Below the pieces are notes generated by a model, which searched no databases, was not told where the DNA came from, and worked only from the letters and a program-made list of their open reading frames with translations. Positions 11,216-23,903 of a stretch of 64,000 nt of DNA are shown here, piece after piece. This stretch comes from Hordeum vulgare subsp. vulgare (taxonomy: Eukaryota; Streptophyta; Magnoliopsida; Poales; Poaceae): the NCBI RefSeq assembly GCF_904849725.1, contig NC_058523.1, positions 172,528,689-172,592,688 of the forward strand, written 5' to 3'. The stretch's first letter is position 1, and every line of letters starts with the position of its first letter. The position numbers and the translations under genes are program-made.

Positions 11216-13026
11216 TGTTGGGGAACGTCGCATGGGAAACAAAAATTTTCCTACGCGCACGAAGACCTATCATGGTGATGTTCATCTACGAGAGGGGATG
11301 AGCGATCTACGTACCCTTGTAGATCGTACAGCAGAAGCGATTAGAGATCACGGTTGATGTAGTGGAACGTCCTCACGTCCCTCGATCCGCCCCGCGAACA
11401 ATCCCGCGATCAGTCCCACGATCTAGTACCGAACGGACGGCACCTCCGCGTTCAGCACACGTACAGCTCGACGATGATCTCGGCCTTCTTGATCCAGCAA
11501 GAGAGACGGAGAGGTAGAAGAGTTCTCCGGCAGCGTGACGGCGCTCCGGAGGTTGGTGATGATCTTGTCTCAGCAGGGCTCCGCCCGAGCTCCGCAGAAA
11601 CGTGATCTAGAGGAAAAACTATGGAGGTATGTGGTCGGGCAGCCGTGAGAAAGTCGTCTCAAATCAGCCCTAAAACCTCCGTATATATAGGTGGGAGGGA
11701 GGGGAGGAGGCAGCCTCAAAACCCAAAGGTTTGGCCGAAATTGGAGGTGGAGGAGTCCTACTCCAATCCTACTTGGAGTAGGATTCCACCTTCCCACTTG
11801 GAAACTCTTTCCACCTTGTGTTTTTTCCTTCTCAAACCTTATGGGCCTTAGTGGGAACTTATTCCAGCCCACTAGGGGCTGGTTTATCTCTTCCCATAGC
11901 CCATGAGACCCCTTGGGGCGTGACACCCCTCCCGATGGTCCCCGGCACCCCTCCCGGCACTCCCGGTACACTACCGATGAGCCCGAAACTTTTCCGGTAA
12001 TGCCCGGAAACTTTCCGGTAACCAAATGAGGTCATCCTATATATCAATCTTCGTCTCCGGACCATTCCGGAAACCCTCGTGACGTCCGTGATCCCATCCG
12101 GGACTCCGAACAACATTCGGTAACCAACCATATAACTCAAATACGCATAAAACATCGTCGAACCTTAAGTGTGCAGACCCTGCGGGTTCGAGAACTATGT
12201 AGACATGACCCGAGAGACTCCTCGGTCAATATCCAATAGCGGGACCTGGATGCCCATATTGGATCCTACATATTCTACGAAGATCTTATCGTTTGAACCT
12301 CAGTGCCAAGGATTCGTATAATCCCGTATGTCATTCCCTTTGTCCTTCGGTATGTTACTTGCCCGAGATTCGATCGTCAGTATCCGTATACCTATTTCAA
12401 CCTCGTTTACCGGCAAGTCTCTTTACTCGTTCCGTAATACAAGATCCCGCAACTTACACTAAGTTACATTGCTTGCAAGGCTTATGTGTGATGTTGTATT
12501 ACCGAGTGGGCCCCGAGATACCTCTCCGTCACACGGAGTGACAAATCCCAGTCTTGATCCATACTAACTCAACTAACACCTTCGGAGATACCTGTAGAGC
12601 ATCTTTATAGTCACCCAGTTACGTTGCGACGTTTGATACACACAAAGCATTCCTCCGGTGTCAGTGAGTTATATGATCTCATGGTCATAGGAATAAATAC
12701 TTGACACGCAGAAAACAGTAGCAACAAAATGACACGATCAACATGCTACGTCTATTAGTTTGGGTCTAGTCCATCACATGATTCTCCTAATGATGTGATC
12801 CCGTTATCAAGTGACAACACTTGCCTATGGCCAGGAAACCTTGACCATCTTTGATCAACGAGCTAGTCAACTAGAGGCTTACTAGGGACAGTGTTTTGTC
12901 TATGTATCCACACAAGTATTGTGTTTCCAATCAATACAATTATAGCATGGATAATAAACGATTATCATGAACTAAGAAATATAATAATAACTAATTTATT
13001 ATTGCCTCTAGGGCATATTTCCAACA
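11216..13026 (-). repeat. 3' LTR of Angela-type element
   Basis: 1811 bp, TG...CA ends. The TATA box is on the minus strand at 11681-11690 (CTATATATAC). A 151-codon open frame inside it (11570-12025) also occurs in the other LTR and is not a gene. Confidence 0.97.
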
Positions 13027-13041
13027 GTCTCCCACTTGCAC
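13027..13041 (-). promoter_or_regulatory. Polypurine tract of Angela-type element
   Basis: The minus strand reads GTGCAAGTGGGAGAC directly before the 3' LTR. This is the plus-strand priming site of BARE/Angela elements. Confidence 0.85.
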
Positions 13042-13199
13042 TAGAGTCAATAATCTAGTTCACATCACCATGTGATTCCAACGAATCCAACACCCATATA
13101 GTTATGGGGTCTGATCACGTCTTGCTCGTGAGAGAGGTTTTAGTCAACGGTTCTGAAACTTTCAGATCCGTGCGTTCTTTACAAATCTTTATGTCATCT

Positions 13200-14330
13200 T
13201 ATAGATGCTGCTACTACGTGCTATTCGGAAATACTCCAAATATCTACTCTACTATACGAATCCGTTTCACTACTCATAGTTATTCGGATTAGTGTCAAAG
13301 CTTGCATCGACGTAACCCTTTACGACGAACTCTTTAACCACCTCCATAATCGAGAAAAATTCCTTAGTCCATTAGTTACTAAGGATAAATTTCGACCGCT
13401 GCTAGTGATTCAATCATGGATCACTCTCTGTACCTCTCAACATACTTTGAGTCAAGGCACACTTCAGGTGCGGTACACAGTATGGCATACTTTAGATTCT
13501 ACGGCTAAGGCATAGAAGACGACCTTCGTCTATTCTCTTTATTCTGCCGTGGTCGGGTTTTGAGTCTTACTCAAATTCACACCTCACAACGCAACCAAGA
13601 ACTCCTTCTTTGCTGGTCTATTTTGAACTCTTTCAAAAACTTGTCAAGGCATGCATCTTGTTGAAACTTCTATTAAGCGCTTTCGATCTATCTCCATAGA
13701 TCTTTGATGCTCAACGTTCAAGTAGCGTAATCCAGGTACTCCTTTGAAAACTTCTTTCAAACAACCTTGTATGCTTTACAGAAATTCTACATTACTTCTG
13801 ATCCACAATATGTCAACCACATATACCTATCAGAAATTCTATAGTGCTCCCACTCACTTCTTTGGAAATACAAGTTTCTCATAAACCTTGTACAAACCCA
13901 AAATCTTTGATCATCTCATCAAAGTGTATATTCCAACTCCGAGATGCTTGCACCAGTCCATTGAAGGATCACTGGAGCTTGCATACTTGTTAGTATCTTT
14001 AGGATCGTCAAAACCTTCTGGTTGTATCACATACAATGTTTGCTCAAGGAAACCGTCGAGAAAACAATGTTTTGACATCCTACGTGCAATATTTCATAAA
14101 TAATGCATCAACAACTAACATAATTCCAACAGACCTTTAGCATTGCTACGAGTGAGAAAGTCTCATCATAGTCAACTGTTTGATCTTGTCGAAAACATCT
14201 TTGCGACAAGTCGAGCTTTTCTTAATAGTGACTTATCACCATCATCGTCTGTCTTCTTTTAAAGATCCATCTTTACTCAATAGTCTTATGACCATCAAGT
14301 AGTTCTTTCAAAGTCTACACTTTGTTTTAT
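13200..14330 (-). pseudogene. pol: Angela RT and RNase H remnants
   Basis: On the minus strand the RNase H region is readable near 13270-13420: KEFVVKGYVDAS, then frame breaks. The RT region is readable near 13900-14110, where QASRSWN-like and VCKL-like text occurs with stops between. The order and spacing follow a normal Copia polyprotein. The RT catalytic YVDD block is not readable in one frame. There are multiple frameshifts and deletions, and this cannot produce enzyme. Confidence 0.65.
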
Positions 14331-14484
14331 ACATGGATCCTCTCTCGGATTTCATGGCTTCCAGCCATTTGTCAGAATCTGGGCCCACCATCGCTTTCTC
14401 CATAACTCGTAGGTTCACTGTTGCTCAACAACATGACCTCCAAGACAGGGTTACCGTACCACTCTGTAGTAGTATGCGACCTTG

Positions 14485-15246
14485 TCAACCTACGAGGCTT
14501 GTAGTAACTTGATCCGATGCTTGATGATCACCATCATCTGCTTCCACTTCAATTGGTGTAGGCGCCACAGGAACAACTTCCTGCACCCTGCTACACACTG
14601 GTTGAAGTGATGGTTCAATAACCTCATCAAGTTCTACTACCCTCCCACTCAATTCTTTCGAGAGAAACCTTTCCTCGAGAAAGGATCCGTTTCTAGAAAC
14701 AAACACTTTGCTTTCGGATCTGAGATAGGAGATGTACCCAACTGTTTTGGATATCCTATGAAGATGCATTTATCCGCTTTGGGTTCGAGCTTATCAGACT
14801 GAAACTTTTTCACATAAGTGTCGAAGCCCCAAACTTTCAAGAAACGACAGTTTAGATTTCTCTAAACCTCAGTCTATACTGTGTCATCTCAACGGAAATA
14901 CGCAGTGCCCTATTTAAAGTGAGTGCGGTTGTCTCTAATGCATAACCCATAAACGATAGTGGTAATTCGATAAGAGACATCATAGTATGCACCATACCAA
15001 ATAGTGCGTGGCTATGATGTTCAGACACATCATCACACTATGATGTTCCAGGTGGCATGAACTGCGAAACAATTTCCACATTGTCTTAACTGCGTACCAA
15101 AACTCATAACTCAGATATTCATTTCCATGATCATATCGTAGACAGTTTATCCTCTTGTTACGACGAACTTCACTCTGAAACGGAATTGAACTTTTCAACA
15201 TTTCAGACTTGTGATTCATTAAGTAAATACTCCTGTATCTACTCAA
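14485..15246 (-). pseudogene. pol: Angela integrase remnant
   Basis: Two minus-strand blocks are recognised. At 14980-15246 the integrase core appears with YDHGNEY, a typical Copia stretch around the second catalytic Asp. At 14649-14840 the C-terminal part appears with KCIFIGYPK, the standard Copia motif after the core. The first Asp block and the Glu helix are broken by frame changes. The region 14485-14769 continues in another frame. Integrase would have inserted the cDNA, but this copy is inactive. Confidence 0.75.
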
Positions 15247-15556
15247 ATCGTCAGTGAAGTAAGAACATAATGATATCCACTACGTGCCTCAGCACCCATT
15301 GGACTGCATACATCAAAATGTATCACTTTCAACAAGTTACTATCTTATTTCATCTCAATGAAAACAAGGCCTTGCTCATGTGGTATGATTTGCATGTCAC
15401 TAGTGATTCGAAATCAGGTGAGTACAAAGATCCATCAGCATGGAGCCTCTTCATGCAATTTATACTAACATGACTTAAGCGGCAGTGCCACAAGTAAGTG
15501 GTACTATCATCATCAACTCGTATCTTTTGGCACCAATATCATGAACATGTGTAACA

Positions 15557-16436
15557 CTACGATCGAGATTCAATAAACCATTGAAGGTGATTATTCAAGA
15601 AAATAGAGTAACCATTATTCTCTTTAAATGAATAATCGTATTGCAATAAACACGATCCAATCATGTTCATGTTTAACGCAAGCACGAAATAACAATTATT
15701 TAGGTTTAACACCAATCCCGATGATAGAGGGAGCGTGCGACGTTTGATCATATCAATCTTGGAAACACTTCCAACACGTATCGTCACCTCGCCTTTAGCT
15801 AGTCTCCGTTTATGCCGTAGCTTTCATTTCGCGTCACTAATCACTTAGCAACTGAATCGGTATCCAATACCCTCGTGCTACTAGGAGTACTAGTAAAGTA
15901 CACATCAACATCATGTATATCAAATACACTTCTTTCGACTTTTGCCAGCCATCTTATCTACCAAGTATCTTGAGTTGCTCCGCCTCAGTGATTGTTCCCC
16001 TCATTACGGAAGCACTTAGTCTCGGGTTTGGGTTTAATATTGGGTCTCTTCATTAGTGCAGCAACTGTTTTGCCGTTTCACGAAGTATCCCTTCTAGCCC
16101 TTGCCTTTCTTGAAACTTAGTGGTTTTACAAACCATCAACTATTGACGCTCCTTCTTGATTTCTACTTTCGCAGTGTCAAACATCACGAATCGCTCAAGG
16201 ATCATTGTATCTATCCTCAATATGTTATAGTTCATCACGAAGCTCTCACAGCTTGGTGGCAGTGTCTTTTGGAGAACCATCACCATCTCATCTGGAAGAT
16301 TAACTCCCACTTGATTCAAGTGATTGTCGTACTCAAACAATCTGAGCACACGCTCATCGATTGAGCTTTTCTCTTTTACTTTGTGGACAAAGAATCTTGT
16401 TGGAGGTCTCGTACCTCTTAACAAGGGCACAAGCAT
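15557..16436 (-). pseudogene. gag: Angela gag and pre-integrase remnant
   Basis: Minus-strand reading gives a gag block at 16140-16436 (contains LPPSCESFVMNYN, the usual end of the Copia gag core). A decayed zinc-knuckle region follows near 15960-16040, in which CFRN...GNNH is left without the full CCHC pattern. The GAG pre-integrase block lies at 15557-15787 (contains GLVLNLNNCYF). Stops separate all three. Upstream (16440-18001) is leader and decayed N-terminal gag with no readable frame. Confidence 0.7.
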
Positions 16437-18001
16437 GAAATAACAATTTCATCTCTTTAGAACATCACTTATGTTCCGTGACGTTTTACAACGTTTTCGG
16501 CGCCTTGCTTCTAAGCCATTAAGTATCTTGCACTGAACTATTGTGTAGTAATCAGAAACGTGTATGTCGGATGTTCACAGCATCCACAGACGACGCTCGA
16601 GGTGCAGCACACCGAGTGGTGCATTAAGGACATAAGCCTTCTGTGCAGCAACGAGGACAATCCTCGGTTTTACAGACTCAGTCTGCAAAGTTTGCTACTA
16701 TCAACTTTCAACTAAATTTTCTCTAGGAACATATAAAAACAGTAGAGCTATAGCGCAAGCTACATCGTAATTCGCAAATACCATTAGACTATGTTCATGA
16801 CAATTAGTTCAATTAATCATATTACTTAAGAACTCCCACTCAAAAAGTACATCTCTCTAGTCATTTGAGTGGTACATGATCCAAATCCACTATCTCAAGT
16901 CCGATCATCACGTGAGTCGAGAATAGTTTCAGTGGTAAGCATCTCTATGCTAATCATATCAACTATACAATTCATGCTCGACCTTTCGGTCTCATGTGTT
17001 CCGAGGCCATATCTGCACATGCTAGGCTCGTCAAGCTTAACCCGAGTGTTCCGCGTGCGCAACTGTTTTGCACCCGTTGTATGTGAACGTTGAGTCGATC
17101 ACACCCGATCATCACGTGGTGTCTCGAAACGAAGAACTGTAGCAACGGTGCACAGTCGGGGAGAACACAATTTCGTCTTGAAATTTTAGTGAGAGATCAC
17201 CTCATAATGCTACCGTCGTTCTAAGCAAAATAAGGTGCATAAAAGGATTAACATCACATGCAATTCATAAGTGACATGATATGGCCATCATCACGTGCTT
17301 CTTGATCTCCATCACCAAAACACCGGCACGATCTTCTTGTCACCGGCGTCACACCATGATTTCCATCATCATGATCTCCATCAACGTGTTGCCATCGGGG
17401 TTGTCGTGCTACTCATGCTATTACTACTAAAGCTACGTCCTAGCAAAATAGTAAACGCATCTGCAAGCACAAACGTTAGTTATAAAGACAACCCTATGGC
17501 TCCTGCCGGTTGCCGTACCATCGACGTGCAAGTCGATATTTCTATTACAACATGATCATCTCATACATCCAATATATCACATCACATCGTTGGCCATATC
17601 ACATCACAAGCATACCCTGCAAAAACAAGTTAGACGTCCTCTAATTTTGTTGTTGCAAGTTTTACGTGGTGACCGGGGGTATCTAGTAGGATCGCATCTT
17701 ACTTACGCAAACACCACAACGGAGATATATGAGTTGCTATTTAACCTCATCCAAGGACCTCCTTGGTCAAATCCGATTCAACTAAAGTTGGAGAAACCGT
17801 CACTTGCCAGTCATCTTTGAGCAAAGGGGGTTACTCGCAACGATGAAACCGGTCTCTCGTAAGCGTACGAGTAATGTCGGTCCAAGCCGCTTCAATCCAA
17901 CAATACCGCGGAATCAAGAAAAGACTAAGGAGGGCAGCAAAACGCACATCACCGCCCACAAAACCTTTTGTGTTCTACTCGAGAAGACATCTACGCATGA
18001 A

Positions 18002-18019
18002 CCTAGCTCATGATGCCAC
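18002..18019 (-). promoter_or_regulatory. Primer-binding site of Angela-type element
   Basis: The minus strand reads GTGGCATCATGAGCTAGG directly after the 5' LTR, similar to the initiator-Met tRNA 3' end complement (TGGTATCAGAGC) and to the BARE/Angela PBS. Confidence 0.85.
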
Positions 18020-19830
18020 TGTTGGGGAACGTCGCATGGGAAACAAAAATTTTCCTACGCGCACGAAGACCTATCATGGTGATGTTCATCTACGAGAGGG
18101 GATGAGCGATCTACGTACCCTTGTAGATCGTACAGCAGAAGCGATTAGAGATCGCGGTTGATGTAGTGGAACGTCCTCACGTCCCTCGATCCGCCCCGCG
18201 AACAATCCCGCGATCAGTCCCACGATCTAGTACCGAACGGACGGCACCTCCGCGTTCAGCACACGTACAGCTCGACTATGATCTCGGCCTTCTTGATCCA
18301 GCAAGAGAGACGGAGAGGTAGAAGAGTTCTCCGGCAGCGTGACGGCGCTCCGGAGGTTGGTGATGATCTTGTCTCAGCAGGGCTCCGCCCGAGCTCCGCA
18401 GAAACGTGATCTAGAGGAAAAACTATGGAGGTATGTGGTCGGGCAGCCGTGAGAAAGTCGTCTCAAATCAGCCCTAAAACCTCCGTATATATAGGTGGGA
18501 GGGAGGGGAGGAGGCAGCCTCAAAACCCAAAGGTTTGGCCGAAATTGGAGGTGGAGGAGTCCTACTCCAATCCTACTTGGAGTAGGATTCCACCTTCCCA
18601 CTTGGAAACTCTTTCCACCTTGTGTTTTTTCCTTCTCAAACCTTATGGGCCTTAGTGGGAACTTATTCCAGCCCACTAGGGGCTGGTTTATCTCTTCCCA
18701 TAGCCCATGAGACCCCTTGGGGCGTGACACCCCTCCCGATGGTCCCTGGCACCCCTCCCGGCACTCCCGGTACACTACCGATGAGCCCGAAACTTTTCCG
18801 GTAATGCCCGGAAACTTTCCGGTAACCAAATGAGGTCATCCTATATATCAATCTTCGTCTCCGGACCATTCCGGAAACCCTCGTGACGTCCGTGATCCCA
18901 TCCGGGACTCCGAACAACATTCGGTAACCAACCATATAACTCAAATACGCATAAAACATCGTCGAACCTTAAGTGTGCAGACCCTGCGGGTTCGAGAACT
19001 ATGTAGACATGACCCGAGAGACTCCTCGGTCAATATCCAATAGCGGGACCTGGATGCCCATATTGGATCCTACATATTCTACGAAGATCTTATCATTTGA
19101 ACCTCAGTGCCAAGGATTCGTATAATCCCGTATGTCATTCCCTTTGTCCTTCGGTATGTTACTTGCCCGAGATTCGATCGTCAGTATCCGTATACCTATT
19201 TCAACCTCGTTTACCGGCAAGTCTCTTTACTCGTTCCGTAATACAAGATCCCGCAACTTACACTAAGTTACATTGCTTGCAAGGCTTATGTGTGATGTTG
19301 TATTACCGAGTGGGCCCCGAGATACCTCTCCGTCACACGGAGTGACAAATCCCAGTCTTGATCCATACTAACTCAACTAACACCTTCGGAGATACCTGTA
19401 CAGCATCTTTATAGTCACCCAGTTACGTTGCGACGTTTGATACACACAAAGCATTCCTCCGGTGTCAGTGAGTTATATGATCTCATGGTCATAGGAATAA
19501 ATACTTGACACGCAGAAAACAGTAGCAACAAAATGACACGATCAACATGCTACGTCTATTAGTTTGGGTCTAGTCCATCACATGATTCTCCTAATGATGT
19601 GATCCCGTTATCAAGTGACAACACTTGCCTATGGCCAGGAAACCTTGACCATCTTTGATCAACGAGCTAGTCAACTAGAGGCTTACTAGGGACAGTGTTT
19701 TGTCTATGTATCCACACAAGTATTGTGTTTCCAATCAATACAATTATAGCATGGATAATAAACGATTATCATGAACTAAGAAATATAATAATAACTAATT
19801 TATTATTGCCTCTAGGGCATATTTCCAACA
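18020..19830 (-). repeat. 5' LTR of Angela-type element
   Basis: 1811 bp, TG...CA ends. The TATA box is on the minus strand at 18485-18494. It differs from the other LTR at five positions by eye, including the bases corresponding to 11349, 11473, 11942, 12291 and 12596 (approximate). Confidence 0.97.
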
Positions 19831-19835
19831 CATCC

Positions 19836-20193
19836 CTATAGCACCGTCAAGGTGATGGGGCCTAAACGGGTGATCATAGTCCAAACTGACCACAAGGATG
19901 TTGTGTGGCCATCCCGGATGCTCAGGACATGTCGAACACCTCTGAGGGTCCACCTCCGTGCAGGAAAAGGCTAATGACAGAGGAGAAGACATTTAGCAAC
20001 AGGATGGCACTCGATGAGGAGAAGGGAACCTCCGTCTAGATAGGTGGGAGGTTTGGTGAAAAATAGGAATGTACACTCGTTTTCTTCCTCTCGGACAATG
20101 GTGACATGTTCGCCTAGATAATGTCAAATATGCCCAGCGTCCCAAGGGAGGTGATAGAGCACCATTGGCAGTATGCCCGGATTTTTGCTTCGT
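19836..20193 (+). pseudogene. pol: Gypsy protease-RT linker, second fragment
   Basis: Directly after the Angela duplication the plus strand reads YSTVKVMGPKRVIIVQTD, then a degenerate stretch with FLPL, and close to the end an LAVCPD phrase typical of the region just before RT in Tat/Athila-like Gypsy pol. It connects the protease piece ending at 11215 to the RT piece at 21821. It is interrupted by stops and ends at the solo LTR at 20194. Confidence 0.6.
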
Positions 20194-21815
20194 TGATACA
20201 TCTCCTACATATTGATAATTTATGAAATATTCATGACATGTTCAGAATAATTTTACATGGTTTTGGTGCATTTTATGTAATTTTTGGGAACTAACATATT
20301 GACCTAGTGCCTAGTGCTCATTTCTATTTTTTGGCCTTTTTTTGTTTCGTGGGAAATTTGTACCGAACAAAGTCCAAATGCCACAAAAATTTATAGTGGA
20401 TTTTTATGGAACATCAGAGACCCCCAAAGCTTCGAGGGAGGACCAGAAGCTCACGAGTATCCCACAAGCTCACCCCATGCAACTTCGATTGGTGTGATAT
20501 CAATGCTGAAAAATCCTATAAATCCAGAAGCCCCCGGAAAGAAACCTACAACTTTTATGTCGGTGCCACAAGCTCTGTTCTGAAGCGATCTCATCCAGAG
20601 CACTTTCTTGAAGACCTGCCAAAGGGGGAAATCATCATCGGAGGTCAACTTTATCATCCTAGAAGTCTCCAGGATGAGGAGAGAGTAGTTCATCCTCGGG
20701 GATGAGGGTATGTACAAGTAGCTATGTGTTTGATCTCTCTCCCTGCCTCTCTCTCATGTGATCTTGATAGGGCATGATCTTGATGTACCATGAGCTTTGT
20801 TAATATAGTGGTATCATGTGGTATTCTTCTCTTTGTTGTGATGAATTCATTCTCGCACTTTGAGGTTTCATTATTATAACATTAAATACATGAGGATTTG
20901 AGATCACTTAATGTATGTCTTGCATGTGGATACTCGTGGTGCGAAAGGTGTATTTTATTGTGTCACTTGATATATATTTCGGTAATAAACTTGCGGATTC
21001 CCTCATGACATTGGGGTAATCTAGAACATATGTTGATACATGTTTCCATCCTACTTTCTCAGATAGAAACATTGGGGCAACTCCTTGAGGTTCTTTGGAT
21101 TGGATTGAATATTATGAATCTAAAAGTGTTTGATTCATATCGTATAATTAACTAATAGATTCTTGTGGTGACATTGGAGTATCTAGGTGACATTACAGTT
21201 GATTCATGAGTATCATATGGTGTAATGGTGGGACGAACTCTAGGCTTGTTTTTGACACTTACAGATTGGCTCAATACATTGCTCGGAACGGTAACTATGA
21301 GGTTGTTTGCTACCTACAATAATTTCATTGTGTATTCTCCACCATTGACAAGAACTTTGGATTGACACTCTCTCACATATTATAGGATTGACATATGATT
21401 CGATTATGTTAGCATTGTTGGGAGATTCCATTAGTCAAAGTATGAACCCTAGGCCTTATTTCCACACATTAATATATCATTATGCTCAGTGCTTGATACT
21501 TGCTACCATGTTGTTTTTATTTATTCATATTACAAAAACCTATTTCTACCATCCATATTTCACTTGTATCACCATCTTTTCGCCGAAATATCGGACCTAT
21601 ACAATTTTCCATTGTATTGGGGGTGTTGGGGACACAAGAGACTCTATGTATTTTGATTGCACGGATGTTTGAGAGAGACCACCTTCATCCGACACCATTT
21701 TTGGATTGATAAACCTTAGGTCATCCATTTGAGGGAAATTAGTTGTTGCCCTACAAAACTCCGCTCTTGGAGGCCCAACAGAGTCCACAAGTATAAAGTT
21801 GCATATTAGATATCA
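20194..21815 (+). mobile_element. Solo LTR (TGATACATCTCC...GATATCA type)
   Basis: The LTR is 1622 bp. It starts TGATACATCTCCTACATATT and ends with the Triticeae Gypsy signature GGAGGCCCAACAGAGTC and ATATTAGATATCA. The flanks TTCGT (20189-20193) and CCCGT (21816-21820) share three of five bases, so the duplication is decayed or the left border is one or two bases off. No internal region is seen. It separates the Gypsy linker from RT. Short open frames at 20314-20717 and 21388-21709 are LTR sequence. Confidence 0.75.
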
Positions 21816-21820
21816 CCCGT

Positions 21821-22690
21821 CAAGTAGGAAATCCATGGGCAAGCACCAAAAAAGTAGGAATTCCTCATCCAGCAACTCAAAAACCTAAAGAAGGCCAAGT
21901 TCATGCGGGGGGTGATCCACCCGGAGTGCATAGGCAATCTTGTGGTTGTGCCTAAGGCGAGCGGTGACCTATGCCAATGCATTGAAATCAAGGATATTAG
22001 GATGGCTTGCCCAACAGATCCATACCCCTTGCCAAGGGTAGACCAGATCATTGAATCGAAGGCAGGGTGCGATCTACTGTGCTTCCTCGATGCCTTCTCT
22101 TGCTACCACCAAATCAAGATGGCCAAGAAGGACAAAGAAAAAACGGATTTGAGCACGCCCTATGGGGTGTATTGTTTCGTACGTATGTCTTTCATATTAA
22201 AGAACACACGGGAAACCTTCCAAAGGTTATGAGCATCGCCTTGGGGTCACAAATTGGCAGGAATGCAGAAGCCAATGTCAATGACATCATCATCAAAATG
22301 AGCAACCAAGACACAATAATCACAAATTTGGAGGAAAGTTTCGCTAACTTGCGAAAGGCAAACATCAAGCTCAACCCCAACAAGCGCATGTTCAGGCTAC
22401 CCTCCAGATAGACCCTTGGTTTCATGGTGCCACACCGGGGTATTGAGGCCAATCTTGAGAAGATTCAGGCCGTCGAGGAGATGCGGCTCCCAAAGCGCCT
22501 CAAGGACATGCAATGCTTGGTAGGGTGCGTTTTCGCACTCGGACATTTCATTTCTAAGCTAAAAGAATAAGCATTGCCGTTCTTCGAGATTATGAAGCGA
22601 ACCAGTCTAGTCGAGTCAGCTCGACAAGTTGACTGGGCCTCCCGGGACCTCAACAAATACCAGGCCACGCCCCCTATAATGGTGGAACCA
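21821..22690 (+). pseudogene. pol: Gypsy reverse transcriptase
   Basis: The clearest frame is 21903-22232. It contains GVIHPECIGNLVVVPKASGD, then YPLPRVDQII and CFLDAFSCYHQIKM (the first catalytic Asp block) and TPYGVYCFVRMSF. A frameshift near 22230 moves to a frame containing ANVNDIIIK (about 22268-22297), the place of the catalytic YVDD box. Here it is NVND, so one of two essential Asp residues is lost. Further text (LKRLKDMQCLVG-like, to about 22550) matches the thumb region. RT copies the element RNA, but this copy is inactive. Confidence 0.85.
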
Positions 22691-22713
22691 TGCCCGAAGT
22701 AGTCATTGTTACA

Positions 22714-23640
22714 TTACCTCACGACTACCCTGCAAATGACAAGATCGATTTTCATGGTGGAGTTAGAGGGGACGAGAGAAGTCCCTGAAACCTTGGAAGC
22801 ACTACTGGAGTAGCCAACTAAGGAGTAGGGTGCCATGCCCAGAAAAGGGTCCCCGGTGCAGCACCTAGTGTATTTCGTGAGCATGGTGTTGTGGGAGGCA
22901 TGGGAGGTATATCCCATGTCATAGAAACTATTATATGCCCTCTTCATGCCTCTCGGAAGCTGCGATAATACTTCCAGGGGCACCAACTCAAGGTTGTCGC
23001 CGAGTTTTCCCTAGAAGGGATACTGCACAGACACAACGCAACGGGGTGCGTGGCTAAATGGGGAATTAAGAGCCAAGCCCACAACAAGTTCGTGATGAAG
23101 TGGATGCGTTTTGTCTCGGGAGACGTCGAGGAGCAACCCATATTTCTGGGGAACGAGGAGACAAAACATTGGGTCATGAACTTCAATGCGCCTTCTTGCT
23201 GCACGGTGTGGAAGATGGAATCATTTTAACTTCACCCACGGGAGATCAAATCTTTTACTTGGTATAGCTGGATTTCAAACTCGACAAGATCTCCAACAAC
23301 ACCGTCGAGTACGAAGGGCTAATAGTGGGACTACGGGCCGCTATAGCTTTCCGGATAAAGAGCCTGGTCATAAACTGGGACTCCCAGCTGGTCATCAACT
23401 AGTCCAACAAAGACTACAAGGCCAGGGGTCCCCGAATGGACACATACTTGCCGACAATGAGAAAGACGGAGAAACCCTTTCTTGGCATGATCTTCAAGCA
23501 CATCTCGCACCTAGAGAACCATGACACCGACAATATTACCAAGAAATCCGACATGCGAGAGCTACTCCTGCCTGGTGTATTTAAGGAAATACTTGCCGAA
23601 CCGTCTGTCAAGATTGCATAACAACTATAGGAAACACTTA
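22714..23640 (+). pseudogene. pol: Gypsy RNase H domain
   Basis: Plus-strand reading after RT shows an RNase H-like block: FPLGRDTAQTQ-like text near 23000, FNAPSC near 23185 (decayed FDGA catalytic start), NNTVEYEGLIVGLRAA near 23300 (the conserved NNxAEYEAL motif with the catalytic Glu), and the linker to integrase at 23436-23621 containing NIAKKSD-like text. Several frames are needed. It ends close to the Fatima-like insertion at 23904, just after GIVLRCV. Confidence 0.7.
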
Positions 23641-23903
23641 TCCAAGGCCTTAATGGGTTGGAAAGGAGAAAAAAAACGCACGCGCTCCCGACAGTGTTGC
23701 ATCTATCGATGATAGCGCCATTCTAGCACTCTCCCACCCAGCCCCACACTAGATCGAGGAAATAAAAAAAATCTTAGCCAAGAAGACCCTCCCTGAAAGC
23801 GAAGCCAAGGCAGAAAGAATTGCGTACCATTCCAGGCTATACTCCAAGAAGTATGAAGAACTGTAGTGGGTCAGGCCCAATGGGATTGTGTTAAGGTGCG
23901 TCA

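Larger units (their letters stand above)
11216..19830 (-). mobile_element. Angela/BARE-1/WIS-type Copia element, complete with both LTRs
   Basis: The 8615-bp element lies on the minus strand with two 1811-bp LTRs (11216-13026 and 18020-19830). It is flanked by identical CATCC at 11211-11215 and 19831-19835. The LTRs read TGTTGGAAATATGCCC...GTTCCCCAACA on the minus strand, the Angela/BARE signature. A PBS adjoins the 5' LTR and a polypurine tract the 3' LTR. By direct comparison I count five base differences between the LTRs and no length difference (about 99.7 percent identity). The 4993-bp internal region still shows gag, integrase, RT and RNase H remnants in the right order, but with many stops and frameshifts. 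The element looks non-autonomous and was probably mobilised by a related active copy. It interrupts the older Gypsy protease region. Confidence 0.97.

Noticed and set aside
11570..12025. 151-codon open frame, repeated almost identically at 18374-18829
   Set aside because: Both copies lie in the two LTRs of the Angela element, across promoter and leader sequence, and have no protein domain. Their similarity reflects LTR identity.
20406..20717. Possible host exon with 88-99 codon frames on both strands
   Set aside because: It lies in the LTR at 20194-21815 between its recognisable start and end; no splice or domain evidence.
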